Assembly: GCA_964036195.1 (NCBI GenBank)
Contig: CAXIWS010000675.1
Coordinates: 1-64,000, forward strand
DNA from: Sphaerolaimus hirsutus
Taxonomy: Eukaryota; Nematoda; Chromadorea; Monhysterida; Sphaerolaimidae
Direction of reading: 5' to 3'
DNA: 64,000 nt
Translations under genes and position numbers: made by a program
Shown here: positions 45,799 to 55,868 of the stretch, one piece after another
Layout: the number at the start of each line of letters is the position of its first letter
Position numbering within the stretch: position 1 is the stretch's first letter
The notes under the pieces: generated by a model
Database searches by the model: none
What the model was told of the DNA's origin: nothing
What the model saw: only the letters and a program-made list of their open reading frames with translations

Positions 45799-48218
45799 AT
45801 TCGACTGGCGCTCGTTCTGCTGTCGCTGCTTTTTTGCAGCGCCATGGTCGATTGCAGCGACATTTGCGATGGCTCGATTTGCCAGTGCAGTTTTTTCGCC
45901 GCCAAGTGTCACATGCAACCGTCATTTGAGCTAGACTCGTGGGTTTTTTTAATCATTTGAAATTCCATGCACAAATATACTCGACACGCAAGTGGTAATA
46001 TCTGGTACATAAAGTGTAGGGTAGGGGATTTTATTGTCACTTTTACACTGGGTTAACTTGTACATGTGTTCTTTTTTATTTACCACATTACCTCCCAATT
46101 AAACCCCCTCAAATTTCAATTAAAACCCCTAAAATTTCAATGTAAAGAGAACGCGTACATGACAAATAACGCAATTTGTGATCTGCACAAAAAATTTATG
46201 GAAAATAATAAATCCCTGGGCGTTTTGAAGTAATATTATATGTCTGTACAATGATTTATATCAACAACCAAATAAATTGTGTCAAATACAATGCAGATAC
46301 ATCAAAAATGGCGACGTGAAACAGTTGGAGGTGCACGCCTCGTCGCGACACTTCTGCTTCGCGGTCAAAGCCAAGTTTCCAGATGTCAACATTTTCCTGT
46401 GTTACATCGTGAGTTTTCAAGGTTTCAAGCGTTTAAAAAATGTGGATTTTTGTTGAATAATCCACATGTTTGAATAAAACCTCAGGTGTCAGATTTAATT
46501 CTCCCTAAAGATTTGTAGGGTGTGTAGGCCCGATAGATTTTTTAAAGTTCAGTCGCATCAATGTACATGCACCGAGAGCAAGATGGTATGTAAAATATTC
46601 GAAACCATCCGTTAAAGTTACCGATATCGCAATATAACTTATATCGCTCCGATTTTGGCATGGAAATCATGATTTCATCATTTATTGGCTATTGGACAAT
46701 TCGCTTTTTATTTTGTTGGGTGGGTTACTCGCATAAGCTGCACTTTTGTATGCTAATGCGTGTTTTTTCTTGTCGCTACCCTCATGGTTTCAGTTGCAGA
46801 CAGTGAACACTAAAAAAGTGACCACCTAACTATGCAAAATGGTAAATTATGCGAGTAACTGACCCAACAAAATAAAAAGCGAATTGACCAATAGTCAATA
46901 AATGATGAAATCATGATTTCCATGCCAAAATTGAAGCGATATAAATTCAACTTACATATGCACTGGGCTTAAATTAATAGGTACAACCCCTAAAAAGTTT
47001 ACATGGAAAATTTCACACAAAACAAAATTTTCTACACTACGCAGGAGTGCGATGAAACCGCAACGGCGCAGGCTTGGAGCGATCCCGGGCCCAATATGGT
47101 TGGTTTTGTATGGAATTTGTGCGATAAGTGGGGTTCAAATGGGATTTTGATCTTGTAACTCCAATCTCCCTGATTCCGATTTAGTGACCCCAATCCCGAT
47201 CACCTTGATTTTGTCACACCTATCTGATTTCAATTACACCACCCTGATCCTTATCCCAATTTTCTCATACCTATTCTGATCCCAATTCCGTGACCCCATA
47301 TCCCAATAATCTCTATCACATTACTCCAATCCTGTCACATTGATTTTACGGCTCCCAATCCCGACCCCAAAAATCACACCATACCGATCCAAATCCCGAT
47401 GGTAAAAAATGTCCCAATCCCAAAAATGCCCTGATACAAAAACAACAATCCCATTACCCAAACCCCGATCCCGATCCCGTGACCCAATCCCGATCCGGTA
47501 ACCCTATCACGAATCACGAAAAGTCAATCCCATTTGAACCCAGTGAAATGTGATAATAATTTGCATCAAATCTAAGCATGTGTGTAAGCGTGTGCGTAAG
47601 GTGTGTGTGTGTGTGTGTGTGTGCGTATGTATGAGTGTAGGTTTTTACTCAATTTGAATTTAAAAAAAATCAAAATCAACATTTTCAGATGAGGAGCAGG
47701 CTGGGTGAGTACAAAGCTTGTACTAAAAAATCACAGTTTATTTTACCACACACACAACTGACATTTTTATTTCAGTGTTGCGAGATGCACCAGATAACAG
47801 CTGGAGAATGAAAAAGTAAGTAACAGCCTGATAAACACTTCTACTTTGTAGTGTTCTTAGTTGGTGTTGTGGTGGGCTTCAGTTTTTACCCCTCACCGAG
47901 CAGAACCACATTCAGCACAGTGACCAGTACCCTGACCAGCACAGTGACCAGTACCCCGACCAGCACAGTGACCAGTACCCCGACCAGCTCAGTGACCAGT
48001 ACCCCATCCAATACAGTGACCAGCACCCCACCCAGCACAGTGACCAGTACCCTGCTCAGTACCCCACCCAGCACAGTGACCAGTACCCTGCGCAGCACCG
48101 TGAGCACCATCACGAGGGGCACTACACCCACCCCTGGGGGGCGCTACCCGCGTTACTTTTTCCGACGCGCCAGAACGACATCTACGGCGACACCCACCAC
48201 CGCGAAGATCTGGGGTGA
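45799..48218 (+). CDS. Putative membrane/secreted Cys-rich protein with HSDQYP repeats
   Basis: Exons 45799-45938, 46297-46408, 47045-47098, ~47690-47706, ~47775-47817 and 47852-48218, phases 2, 0, 0, 1, 2. The first exon reads LALVLLSLLFCSAMVDC, a signal-peptide-like stretch, then a Cys-rich segment (SDICDGSICQCSFFAAKC); its start codon is not placed. The second reads VKQLEVHASSRHFCFAVKAK. By phase the last exon reads a repeat of HSDQYPDQ, then HREHHHEGHYTHPWG, and stops at TGA 48216-48218. The same frame stays open past the TGA for about 78 codons and includes a hydrophobic helix (NVFALICLFGVCVIIHFF). Another frame of the same exon gives a Thr-rich VTSTPTSTV repeat, but its phase does not fit. 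The exons to 47098 could also splice to 49449. Confidence 0.4.
46640..46948. repeat. Foldback element, arms ~110 bp
   Basis: TTGGCATGGAAATCATGATT and GCGCTTTTTATTTTGTTGG-like words (AATTCGCTTTTTATTTTGTT) are mirrored at AACAAAATAAAAAGCGAATT and AATCATGATTTCCATGCCAA. Confidence 0.9.
47130..47548. repeat. GATCCC-type MITE, decayed
   Basis: GGGGTTCAAATGGGATTTTG at the left and AGTCAATCCCATTTGAACCC at the right are inverted ends of the TAGGGTTCAAACG family. The interior has CCCGATCCCGTGACCC-type words. Confidence 0.8.
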
Positions 48219-48606
48219 TCTGCACCCAGCCATGTTCCACGCGAAAGCGGCCAGGCACACCAGCACCACGGGAGCTCCTACTCAGTCAACGACGCACAGA
48301 CCCATGCTGAGTGGTTTCCCAGAGCAGGTTCCAGAGGTTTTCGCAATGTTTTTGCATTAATTTGCTTGTTTGGTGTGTGTGTTATCATTCACTTTTTTAC
48401 TTCTGATTATTTCACTTTATCTCCTGATGTTTTTTCTCTACCTTCTAGTGTCTAGCGTTGTTTAGTTGGTACACTCGGCGGACATCGCACTCAGTATTGA
48501 AACATACTATGAACAATAAACCAAAAATTATACAATTTTTATCGTAATATTTCATTTTTACTATGGAATAATTGATGAAATTTATCACACATTGCGATCC
48601 GCCGAG

Positions 48607-49173
48607 TGTTTGTTTTGGACCCACACACACTATTTGACATGTTAACTGGTGCCGACCCCGATTCAAAGCTTGACCCCGTTGTGACCTATTTTTCAAACCA
48701 CGCGTTAGGTGTCAGAAAATGTCAAATGTTACGCACAAGCGTAAAAAACAGTTACGTCAAATGCCTTGGCGGTAAACAACGAGCGTGAAGACCGCGCCAA
48801 CGGTCATGTAAACCCGCTGGACATGTAGCGTGTCTATTTTTGACATTCCTTTAAAGTGAATTTATTTGAATATGGTTAAATAGTTTGATAATTATTTATT
48901 GTGATAGTTGACTTTACCAAAAGTGTTTAGCACTTGAAAATTGACAAAATGTCAAAAATACAACACGCTACATGTCCAGCGGGTTTACATGACCGTCGGC
49001 GCGGTCTTCACGCTCGTTGTTTACCGCCAAGGCATTTGACGTAACTGTTTTTTACGCTTGTGCGTAACATTTGACATTTTCTGACACCTGACGCGTGGTA
49101 TTACAAATAGGTAACAACGGGGTCAAGCTTTGAATCGGGGTCGGTACCAGTTAACATGTCAACTAGCGTGTGT
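48607..49173. repeat. Long foldback element, arms ~230 bp
   Basis: GACCCACACACACTATTTGA, CGGTCATGTAAACCCGCTGG and AAGCGTAAAAAACAGTTACG in the left arm are mirrored in the right (CCAGCGGGTTTACATGACCG, CGTAACTGTTTTTTACGCTT). The spacer is AT-rich, about 100 bp. Confidence 0.93.
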
Positions 49174-49181
49174 GGAACAAT

Positions 49182-49412
49182 TTTCACTCGCAATTGAACC
49201 CGCAAAATGTTAAAAGCGAGTACTCTGTGTAACTAAGTGGAAAAGTGTAAAAAAGTATGAGATCAATCGGTAGGTCAGTTGTAATTTAAGACACACGTAC
49301 TGGTCTTGTGCAATTAGTTGCACATTTCACAACTTTTTTTTGCACTTTTCCACTTAGTTACACAGAGTACTCGCTTTTAACATTTTGCGGGTTCAATTAC
49401 GAGTGAAAACAT
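49182..49412. repeat. Foldback element, arms ~85 bp
   Basis: TGAACCCGCAAAATGTTAAA and GTGTAACTAAGTGGAAAAGT are mirrored by ACTTTTCCACTTAGTTACAC and TTTAACATTTTGCGGGTTCA. It lies right before the exon at 49449. Confidence 0.92.
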
Positions 49413-49448
49413 TTTGCAAAAAAATCAACGAAATTTTTTCACACTTAG

Positions 49449-50961
49449 TGCCTGCCGCCGTCGTGCCCCAGCCTGCTGAACAATCCCAAAATGTGGGTCA
49501 CAATCGGCATTGCGATCACTTCCCTCACGAGCATCATTGGCTTGTGCTATTACGCGAAGACAGTAAATAAGGTAGGTTGAATAGTTCAAATTTGGTCGGG
49601 AGACGTTGATCTTGTAACCTTTTTGTATACACCTAGTGATGAAAACAAAAAATGTCATGAGTAGAATGTGCCGTTTCTTTTGTAGGTAGGTTCTGATTGA
49701 CCTGAACTGAGCTCGGAATTCTGAAGGTGTACGTTTTGAGCTGAAACTTTGCAATAGTTTCTCAAACTACACACTAGTTGTGAAAACTCCCATCAAATGG
49801 TTATTTTATCGCAGATGCGCAATAGGCGTCAAGCCATCGAGGGGGTTCAGCGCCGGCGCCCGGTGCCGAGGTGAATTGACTTTTTGATTGAAATACCACG
49901 TATGTTCGAATAAGATCCCCGTTATTTTTGAATGGGGATGCTTTTTCAAGGCGAGGGATTTATTCGAGCATACGTGGTATTTAAGTCCCTTATTTCTCAA
50001 TGATTACAAAAATATGGTGTTCCGTTTATTTGATCAAAGATATGAGAGCCTAATCTGAAAAAAAGCTTGCCATATGAGAGAACACATTTTTACTCGGAAA
50101 AGTTTTTCAAAAAAATCCTCTAATTTACTCACCCTCCCACCAAAATCAGAATTTCGCTGCCCATGGTTCCCGCCGGTGCCCCCGCCCGCGCCATGCCGAT
50201 GCTGCACGTCGCCGCCCCTCACGTACCCGGCCCGTTGGAGGTCTCCGTGTACGAGGGGGTGGACACCCCCTCGCAGTGCAGCCGCGAGAATGAGCGCACC
50301 CCTCCGTCTACCTCCCGCAGGGGGGACTCGCGCAGGGCTGACTCGCGCAGGTGTGGTTCAGGAGTGACATTTTGGAATCGGGATTGGTATTTTTCAGGGG
50401 ATTGGAATGGGATTTTTTCGCCATTGAGGCCATTTTTTCAAAACTGGGATTGATATTTTGGGACTGGGATTGACATTTTGGGACCGGGATTGATATTTCT
50501 GGAACGGGTTGACATTTTAGGACCGGGATTGACATTTCTGGACCGGGATTGAGCTTTCGGGATCGGGATTGAGCTTTCAGGAATCGGGATAATGGAATTG
50601 GGGTGTCTGGGTTGGGATGTACAGTTTTTGGGATTGGTATCGGAGTTGGGATTGGGGTTCAAGAATTGGGATCGGGATTGTGTAATGAAATCAAAATCGG
50701 TGCGTGGAATCGGGATTGTGGTCAGGGAATTGGGGTGATCGGATCGGAATTGGGGTCATACAGTTTTCGGTATTATTTTCATGATCGTGATCGAGCCCTA
50801 CCCGCAGGGCGGAGTCGCGCAGGGCGGAGACGTACGGCCACGGATCCACATCGCGCCGCCACGCATCCGCATCGCGCCGCCAGGAATCTGCGTCGAACCA
50901 CCAGACCACCACTTTCCACGAGCACGAGGAGGTGGAGCCTAATGGCCACCTCTTGTATTGA
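49449..50961 (+). CDS. Single-pass membrane protein, C-terminal exons
   Basis: Exons 49449-49571, 49815-49870, 50150-50350 and 50808-50961, phases 0, 2 and 2, all with consistent frames, ending at TGA 50961. The first encodes a transmembrane helix (MWVTIGIAITSLTSIIGLCY) followed by a basic stop-transfer region (MRNRRQAIEGVQRRRP). The third is Pro/Ala/His-rich and ends in Ser-Arg-Arg repeats (RRGDSRRADSRR) that continue in the fourth (AESRRAETYGHG) and lead to an acidic tail (FHEHEEVEPNGHLLY). The entry phase (0) fits either its own upstream exons or the exon ending at 47098, so this and the 45.8-kb gene may be one type I membrane protein. No family is recognised. Confidence 0.55.
50351..50807 (+). 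repeat. Intron filled by a GATCCC-type repeat element
   Basis: From the donor GTGTGGTTCAGGAGTGACAT to CCCTACCCGCAG, almost the whole 457-bp intron is GGGATTGACATTTTGGGAC-type repeat of the TAGGGTTCAAACG family. It separates tandem copies of a GACTCGCGCAGG-like coding repeat. Confidence 0.7.
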
Positions 50962-51129
50962 ACATTATTTATCCTCAAATAAGACCCCTGGGGATTTTTT
51001 GTCTTTAAAGAAGTTATTCAAAGCGGGAGACATTTTGTATCACTTGTTGTTGTCATAGGCTGTCATAAACTTTTTTCTCTTCACACGATGCATTTACCTA
51101 AAGGGGTCTCATTCGAGGATATACGGTAT

Positions 51130-52790
51130 TTACGTTTACTCGAAAAGTACGTATACTCGAGTACTGCGTAAATACGTTTTCAATAGTATTCCCATATTTT
51201 GGATTTTTGTTGGTGGTATCAGGCAGGCAAAAAGTTTTGAATTTGGTTACTTTTACACATGTTCTCTGAGGGGGGTGGGTGACTAAAAAAAGTTTACTTC
51301 TGCAGAAACACAAATGTTTGAAAAATCACAAAAATGGAAAAAAATTGAAGAACATATTTAGGACAATTTGGCGGAGATTTGTCAAAGATTTTTTCTTGTT
51401 GGAGACGTTATATTTGGGTGTGAAGACGTTGTTGGAGATGTTAATTTGTTGGAAAGTTTATTGAAGGGTGTAGGATGTGCGGATTTTTAAATTTGTTTCA
51501 CACTAGTGCTTCTTTCTCAGTATACTCAACAGACTGTAAGTATGCACCCAAAATTCACCAGTCTTGATTGATAACGCGCATATACAACACTTTGTATATC
51601 GAATTAAAATGTTTAAAAAAAGGGTAATCTTACAGTTTGTGGAGTATACTGTATTTCTTCTAACAGAATGCCATACCCCCCATAGAACCGACAGTTTTTG
51701 CCACATTTTTGCACTCACGAAAAACAATAGAGCGGTACCTTTGAATAAAAACGGTAGGTAGGAATTATATTGACTACGTGTGAAAACACAAAATTGAATT
51801 AAATATTCACATGTTAAAACTGAAATTCATGCTCTGATATATAAAAATATTGTTCAATGTTCATTATAAATAAAAACTATTTTTAAATGAGAAATGTGTG
51901 AAAAATAGGTGAAAAATAGAACGGTAGCCCCCCAATAAAAAGACACCTATAATAAAGGTAAAAAAGTTGACAAAAATAGAAACAGCGCTATTCTATTAGA
52001 AGAAATACGGTAATTCTCTCCATATTGTATTCGCTTTATTTTTCTTCAGTAGCCGTATGCTTTATTTTCGGTAACCGTACGCTTTACCACGGCATTGGCA
52101 CCACACACGACAAATGTCAACTGAATTCGTGTCAACTAAATTTTAGCGAAATATTTACCTTTCTACCTGAACATGCCGTAAATCCTCGAATAAGATTTGA
52201 CATTGACACGAATTTGCAATGTCAACTACCATGTGTGGCTTCATTATTGGCATTTTTTCTCAGTACAGTGATTCTCTAAATGTTGAATTGTTGTTTTATG
52301 CCATACATGCTGGATGTCAACTGAATTCCTGTCAACTAAAACATTACTTGATACGGTACTTTTTTATCTGATAATAAAACGTTACAATTTACGAGTTTAC
52401 CAAGTGTTTCAAGCTTTTTATTTAGTTGACATTGAGTTGACAGGAATTTGCTATATCCACTCCATGCATGGCCCCATTATTGGCATTTATTTTTGGAACC
52501 AGTACATTCCCCCCCAGTACAGTGATTTTTTACCGGTTCATGGTTGATTTTTTCTCTCTGAATCTATAATAAAATTGCGCGAGCTATTTTGTCAACTAAT
52601 GACACTTTTTTTATGCATTCACTCAAACAATAGAAAGTGTGATTGACATGGGGTTCAAATGGGGTCCCCACCCAGTTATAATCCCGATTTTTTTTGCATT
52701 TTTGCAGCCTCATGGAAGATGAAAATTCTGATCCCATCCCCTGAAACCCCCCCAAAAGTCGATCCCGTTTGAACCCCACGCGGCTAAAAC
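51130..52790. other. Gene-free AT-rich interval with repeat fragments
   Basis: Holds TACTCGAGTACTGCGTAAAT words also seen at 24.1 and 33.2 kb. Two GTCAACTGAATTC/GACACGAATT palindromes lie at about 52.1-52.25 and 52.3-52.5 kb, and a GGGTTCAAATGGGGTCCC...CCCGTTTGAACCCCA fragment at 52652-52779. No supported exon. Confidence 0.6.
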
Positions 52791-53570
52791 TCAACCCTAC
52801 TCAAACATCTCGCGAGGGTGGCGTCAGTTGCTCGGAGACTACAGGGGTTGCAGTAGACACCACCCACCCCGTGGTTAGCTTGGTTGCCCCGGCGTTTTTC
52901 GCGACACGGCGCTGGGGCGCTCTTCTCGACGCGGCGGTGGGGCGTCATTTTTGACCGCAGCGCTCCCCTGAAACGGCCACGCGAGGGTGGCGGCAGTCGC
53001 CCGGACCGCGCTGTCGGCGGCGACGGCGGCCTTGGTGTTTGCAAACCGGTCTCGGAGTAGCCGCCGCCGACCGCCTCCAGGTTAGCGCGCGGGAGACGCC
53101 CGCTCATTTGCCCCGCCGCAGGAGGGCGGCGTCCCCGCCGGCGTGCGGGCGTGCGGGCGTGCGGGCGTGCGCGCGGGCGTGCGTGCGGGCGTGCGTGCGT
53201 GCGTGCGTGGACGGAGCGCCTGCCGATGGGGTTACCCTGCGGGTAACCCCATCGACATGCGCGCTGAACTCCGCGCGCGCCAGCGCGCGTGGGGGTTCTT
53301 CACCGGTCCAGTGCAGTTTCCCGGGGGGGTTGTAGGGTAGTTTTCCGGCCAGTTCCCGGTAGTTTCCCAGTGGTGCAGTTTTCAGGCAGTTTCCCAGGGG
53401 GGTTGCAGTGCAGTTTCCCAGGGGGGTTGCAGTGCAGTTTCCCGGGGGGTGCCGCCCATTGCGACGTGGAGGAAGTTTTTATGTTACAGCGGGTGTACCC
53501 CGCGTGTTAGTAGTTTGTTAGTCTCGGTTAAAAGCATGTTAGTAGTTTGTTAGTCTTGGTTAAAGCGTTA
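52790..53570. other. GC-rich, CpG-rich island with short tandem repeats
   Basis: Composition changes sharply from the AT-rich flanks. Contains CGCGAGGGTGGCG twice, a GTGCGGGCG tandem run near 53142-53210, a perfect 14-bp hairpin CGATGGGGTTACCC/GGGTAACCCCATCG at 53224-53254, three copies of GCAGTTTCCC with G-runs at 53370-53450, and a duplicated TTAGTAGTTTGTTAGTCT. Open frames here are low-complexity and not called as genes. Confidence 0.6.
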
Positions 53571-53669
53571 CACCCTGAGTTTCAACTAGGTTCCGCGTTA
53601 AATTTGATAAATTTATTTGTACACAATTTTAACCATCATATACTGCGAATTAATCGAATATTTTAACCG

Positions 53670-54200
53670 TCATGTACTTTGAATTAACCGAATAGCGTTA
53701 TTTGATAATTGATTCAATGGAGTGGAAGGAAACAGCATTCTAAATAACACACCTATATTATCCTTGTTACAACGTTCAATAAGTTTTATAGCATCCTTCA
53801 TGGACGCAATTGACGGGCGATTACTATCAGATATCATGAGCGCGAGTTTTAAAAAAATTACGGCGTACAGACCACATTTTGAAGAATTTTTACTTTGCGG
53901 TTGAACACTATTTATCATAACTGTGCTACAAGTAGGGGCGCAAGCTTTCAATAAAAAAATTATAGTATCATCGTGAAGATTTGTCTCTCCTAAACTATCG
54001 AATATAAAAATACAGTCCTGATTTATGCGAAATAAAGACACAAAATGACCGTAAGACAAATTCTTGTATTGTAAAAAACATACCACTCCGTGACCTACAC
54101 CTATTGAAAATGCAGTTTCTAGCTTTATGCACTTTGTTTTCCATTTCATCAAGTCGTCAGACCTCAAGATCGTACTAATATCACCAATTTCCATAATCAA
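53670..54200 (-). CDS. Adenain/Ulp1-type (C48-like) cysteine protease, intronless
   Basis: 176 residues from Met to stop with no intron. The catalytic pattern of the adenovirus-protease/Ulp1 fold is visible: His in GHFVSL (~residue 51), Asp in FIFDS (~69), Gln in SVQPQ (~100) and Cys in SKCGLYAVIF (~109). The spacing fits a minimal domain. Its start overlaps the stop of the upstream ORF (54197) by four bases. Intronless proteases of this type occur in Polinton/Maverick elements, adintoviruses and some DNA transposons, so a mobile-element origin is likely. No polymerase, integrase or capsid gene was seen beside it. It is AT-rich and unlike the host exons in composition. Confidence 0.75.
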   Translation of the reverse strand: MIMEIGDISTILRSDDLMKWKTKCIKLETAFSIGVGHGVVCFLQYKNLSYGHFVSLFRINQDCIFIFDSLGETNLHDDTIIFLLKACAPTCSTVMINSVQPQSKNSSKCGLYAVIFLKLALMISDSNRPSIASMKDAIKLIERCNKDNIGVLFRMLFPSTPLNQLSNNAIRLIQST

Positions 54201-54547
54201 TAATTAGTGTTGCTCAAAATGGTACGATCTGGGTGTAAATGAACGGAAGCTAACGTGAACATGTAAACCAACACCGTGAGACCATTTGCACCAACAGGCG
54301 TGTGAAATCTTAGATCTAAGGCGCAACTCCCGATGGAGTGAAGATTTGATTGTTCTTGATTCACGGAGCATGGGCTTGGGTCAAACGCTAATAAAAACTT
54401 TCCAGTCTTGAAATGTCTAAACCAAATCACTTCTTCAATACCAAAATTTTTCTTCAAACATCGACACAACTCAGCATATGCAATCTCGTATCCAAAATCT
54501 CCACCACCCGTTTCAAATTCAAATGGGTTTGCTTGTGATGAAGCCAC
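54197..54547 (-). CDS. Small ORF overlapping the cysteine protease, unknown
   Basis: 116 residues, starting MASSQANPFEFETGGGDFGY, with IEEVIWFRHFKTGKFLLAFD and a C-terminal VGANGLTVLVYMFTLASVHL. Intronless. The stop/start overlap with the protease gene suggests they move and are expressed as a unit. Further upstream (54555-54733) a frame containing NLAVDKWTFGNNGKSTTLKA ends at a stop and may be a remnant of a third gene. No family is recognised. Confidence 0.5.
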   Translation of the reverse strand: MASSQANPFEFETGGGDFGYEIAYAELCRCLKKNFGIEEVIWFRHFKTGKFLLAFDPSPCSVNQEQSNLHSIGSCALDLRFHTPVGANGLTVLVYMFTLASVHLHPDRTILSNTNY

Positions 54548-54739
54548 CGAAGTCAGCGTCTTCTACCACCGAATCCGGCTGCTTCAAGACCGTAGTGAGA
54601 AACGGCCTTTAGAGTGGTTGATTTCCCGTTGTTGCCGAACGTCCACTTGTCGACAGCCAAGTTGAGTTTATTTCGTAGTTGTGTGTTGAAAAGGGGTTTC
54701 GAGATTGTTTCAGGTACTTTATTTTGATCAGATACAGCG

Positions 54740-55868
54740 TGTTACAAAAGCGCAAAGCCTAGCGAGCTTCCTAGTCGAAGTTTCTATCGCTAGCTTATTT
54801 TGTTCACTTGGGGTGGGTCCGCAGACTGAAGTAAAACTCTCAAAGTAGCTAAGACACGGAAATCACGTATAGAAAAACAGCTACAGTAATTTCCTAATAC
54901 AAATGCACAAATAAGACATAAATGCAACAAATAAACACATCTAGCCGAAACAGTTGCCTTATACTGCGCGTGCATACATTCAAATAATTATGGTAAAGAA
55001 ATACCAGGTACAAATTGGGTTAATAGAAAAACTATTAATCTTACGAGGCGCGAAGTCGGCAAACTCGGCCGATTTACTAATCTGTTTCAATTTGTCAGAA
55101 AACATTGACGCACATTGGAACTAATATAATAGGGTTTGAAAACTGTAAATAGTAATGCAAATGTTCCTAATGACGTAAATAGAGTAGGGTATATTCAACA
55201 TAATAATAATAATCACTTCCTGGAAACGTATGTTGAATAAACAGTAAACTGGGACTTATTCGAGGTAAATGGGTGTGTTAATTGAGCAGGGTTTATAATA
55301 TATTCGGCTTGAGCAGGGTATTAAATATCAAGTAAATATAAATATAAGTTGTGAGCAGGGTTATAACAATTATACCTATGCGAAAGGCTTTGTAAAGTAA
55401 ATGCTAGTTGCACGCAGGGCACCATTTCTCTATTAGGACGCTGGCCTAGATAATTACGCAGCACGTAAATATTTACAAGATTTGACTTTTGTAAACTGCA
55501 AGTAAACTATGCAAATGTATGTATAATCATGATCAGAAAATTACGGCGAGTTGAATGAGCCTAATTTTATATTAATACACCTAATAATAACATATTTGAC
55601 CTTTTAACCTAAACATTCCACATAAACCTATCAATAACTTATAGAACACTTTCCTAATCGAATATTCTCCATGGGTAAATAATATAGTGCAGGAAATACA
55701 ATTTGCGTGGTAAATTAATATAGTGCATAAATTGTAAATTAGTGCAAATAAGTAAATGTGCAAATATGAGCCTAATTATCAATTCTCTGTATTTCTTTAT
55801 CCATCCATTTTGCCACGGTCAGCACACTCCGGGCGGAAGAGTTGCTGCACCCCGCTGTTGCAGCAACG
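54740..55868 (-). other. AT-rich region holding a candidate 3' LTR of the BEL/Pao element
   Basis: Lies directly downstream of the element's last stop on the same strand, where the polypurine tract and 3' LTR belong. On the minus strand a purine-rich stretch (AAAGAAATACAGAGAATTG) occurs near 55780-55800. The 5' LTR is outside the window, so the LTR cannot be delimited by comparison. No supported gene. Confidence 0.35.

Noticed and set aside
47851..48360. Mucin-like VTSTPTSTV repeat frame
   Set aside because: Splice phase from the preceding exon selects another frame (HSDQYP repeats). The Thr-rich reading is a by-product of the same 30-bp tandem repeat, though it cannot be fully excluded.
52784..53335. 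Open frames in the GC-rich island
   Set aside because: Arg/Ala/Gly/Pro-rich low-complexity readings on both strands with no splice or family support.
54555..54733. GNNGKST as a helicase Walker A motif upstream of the protease pair
   Set aside because: The frame ends about 20 residues later with no Walker B or downstream domain. At best it is a remnant.
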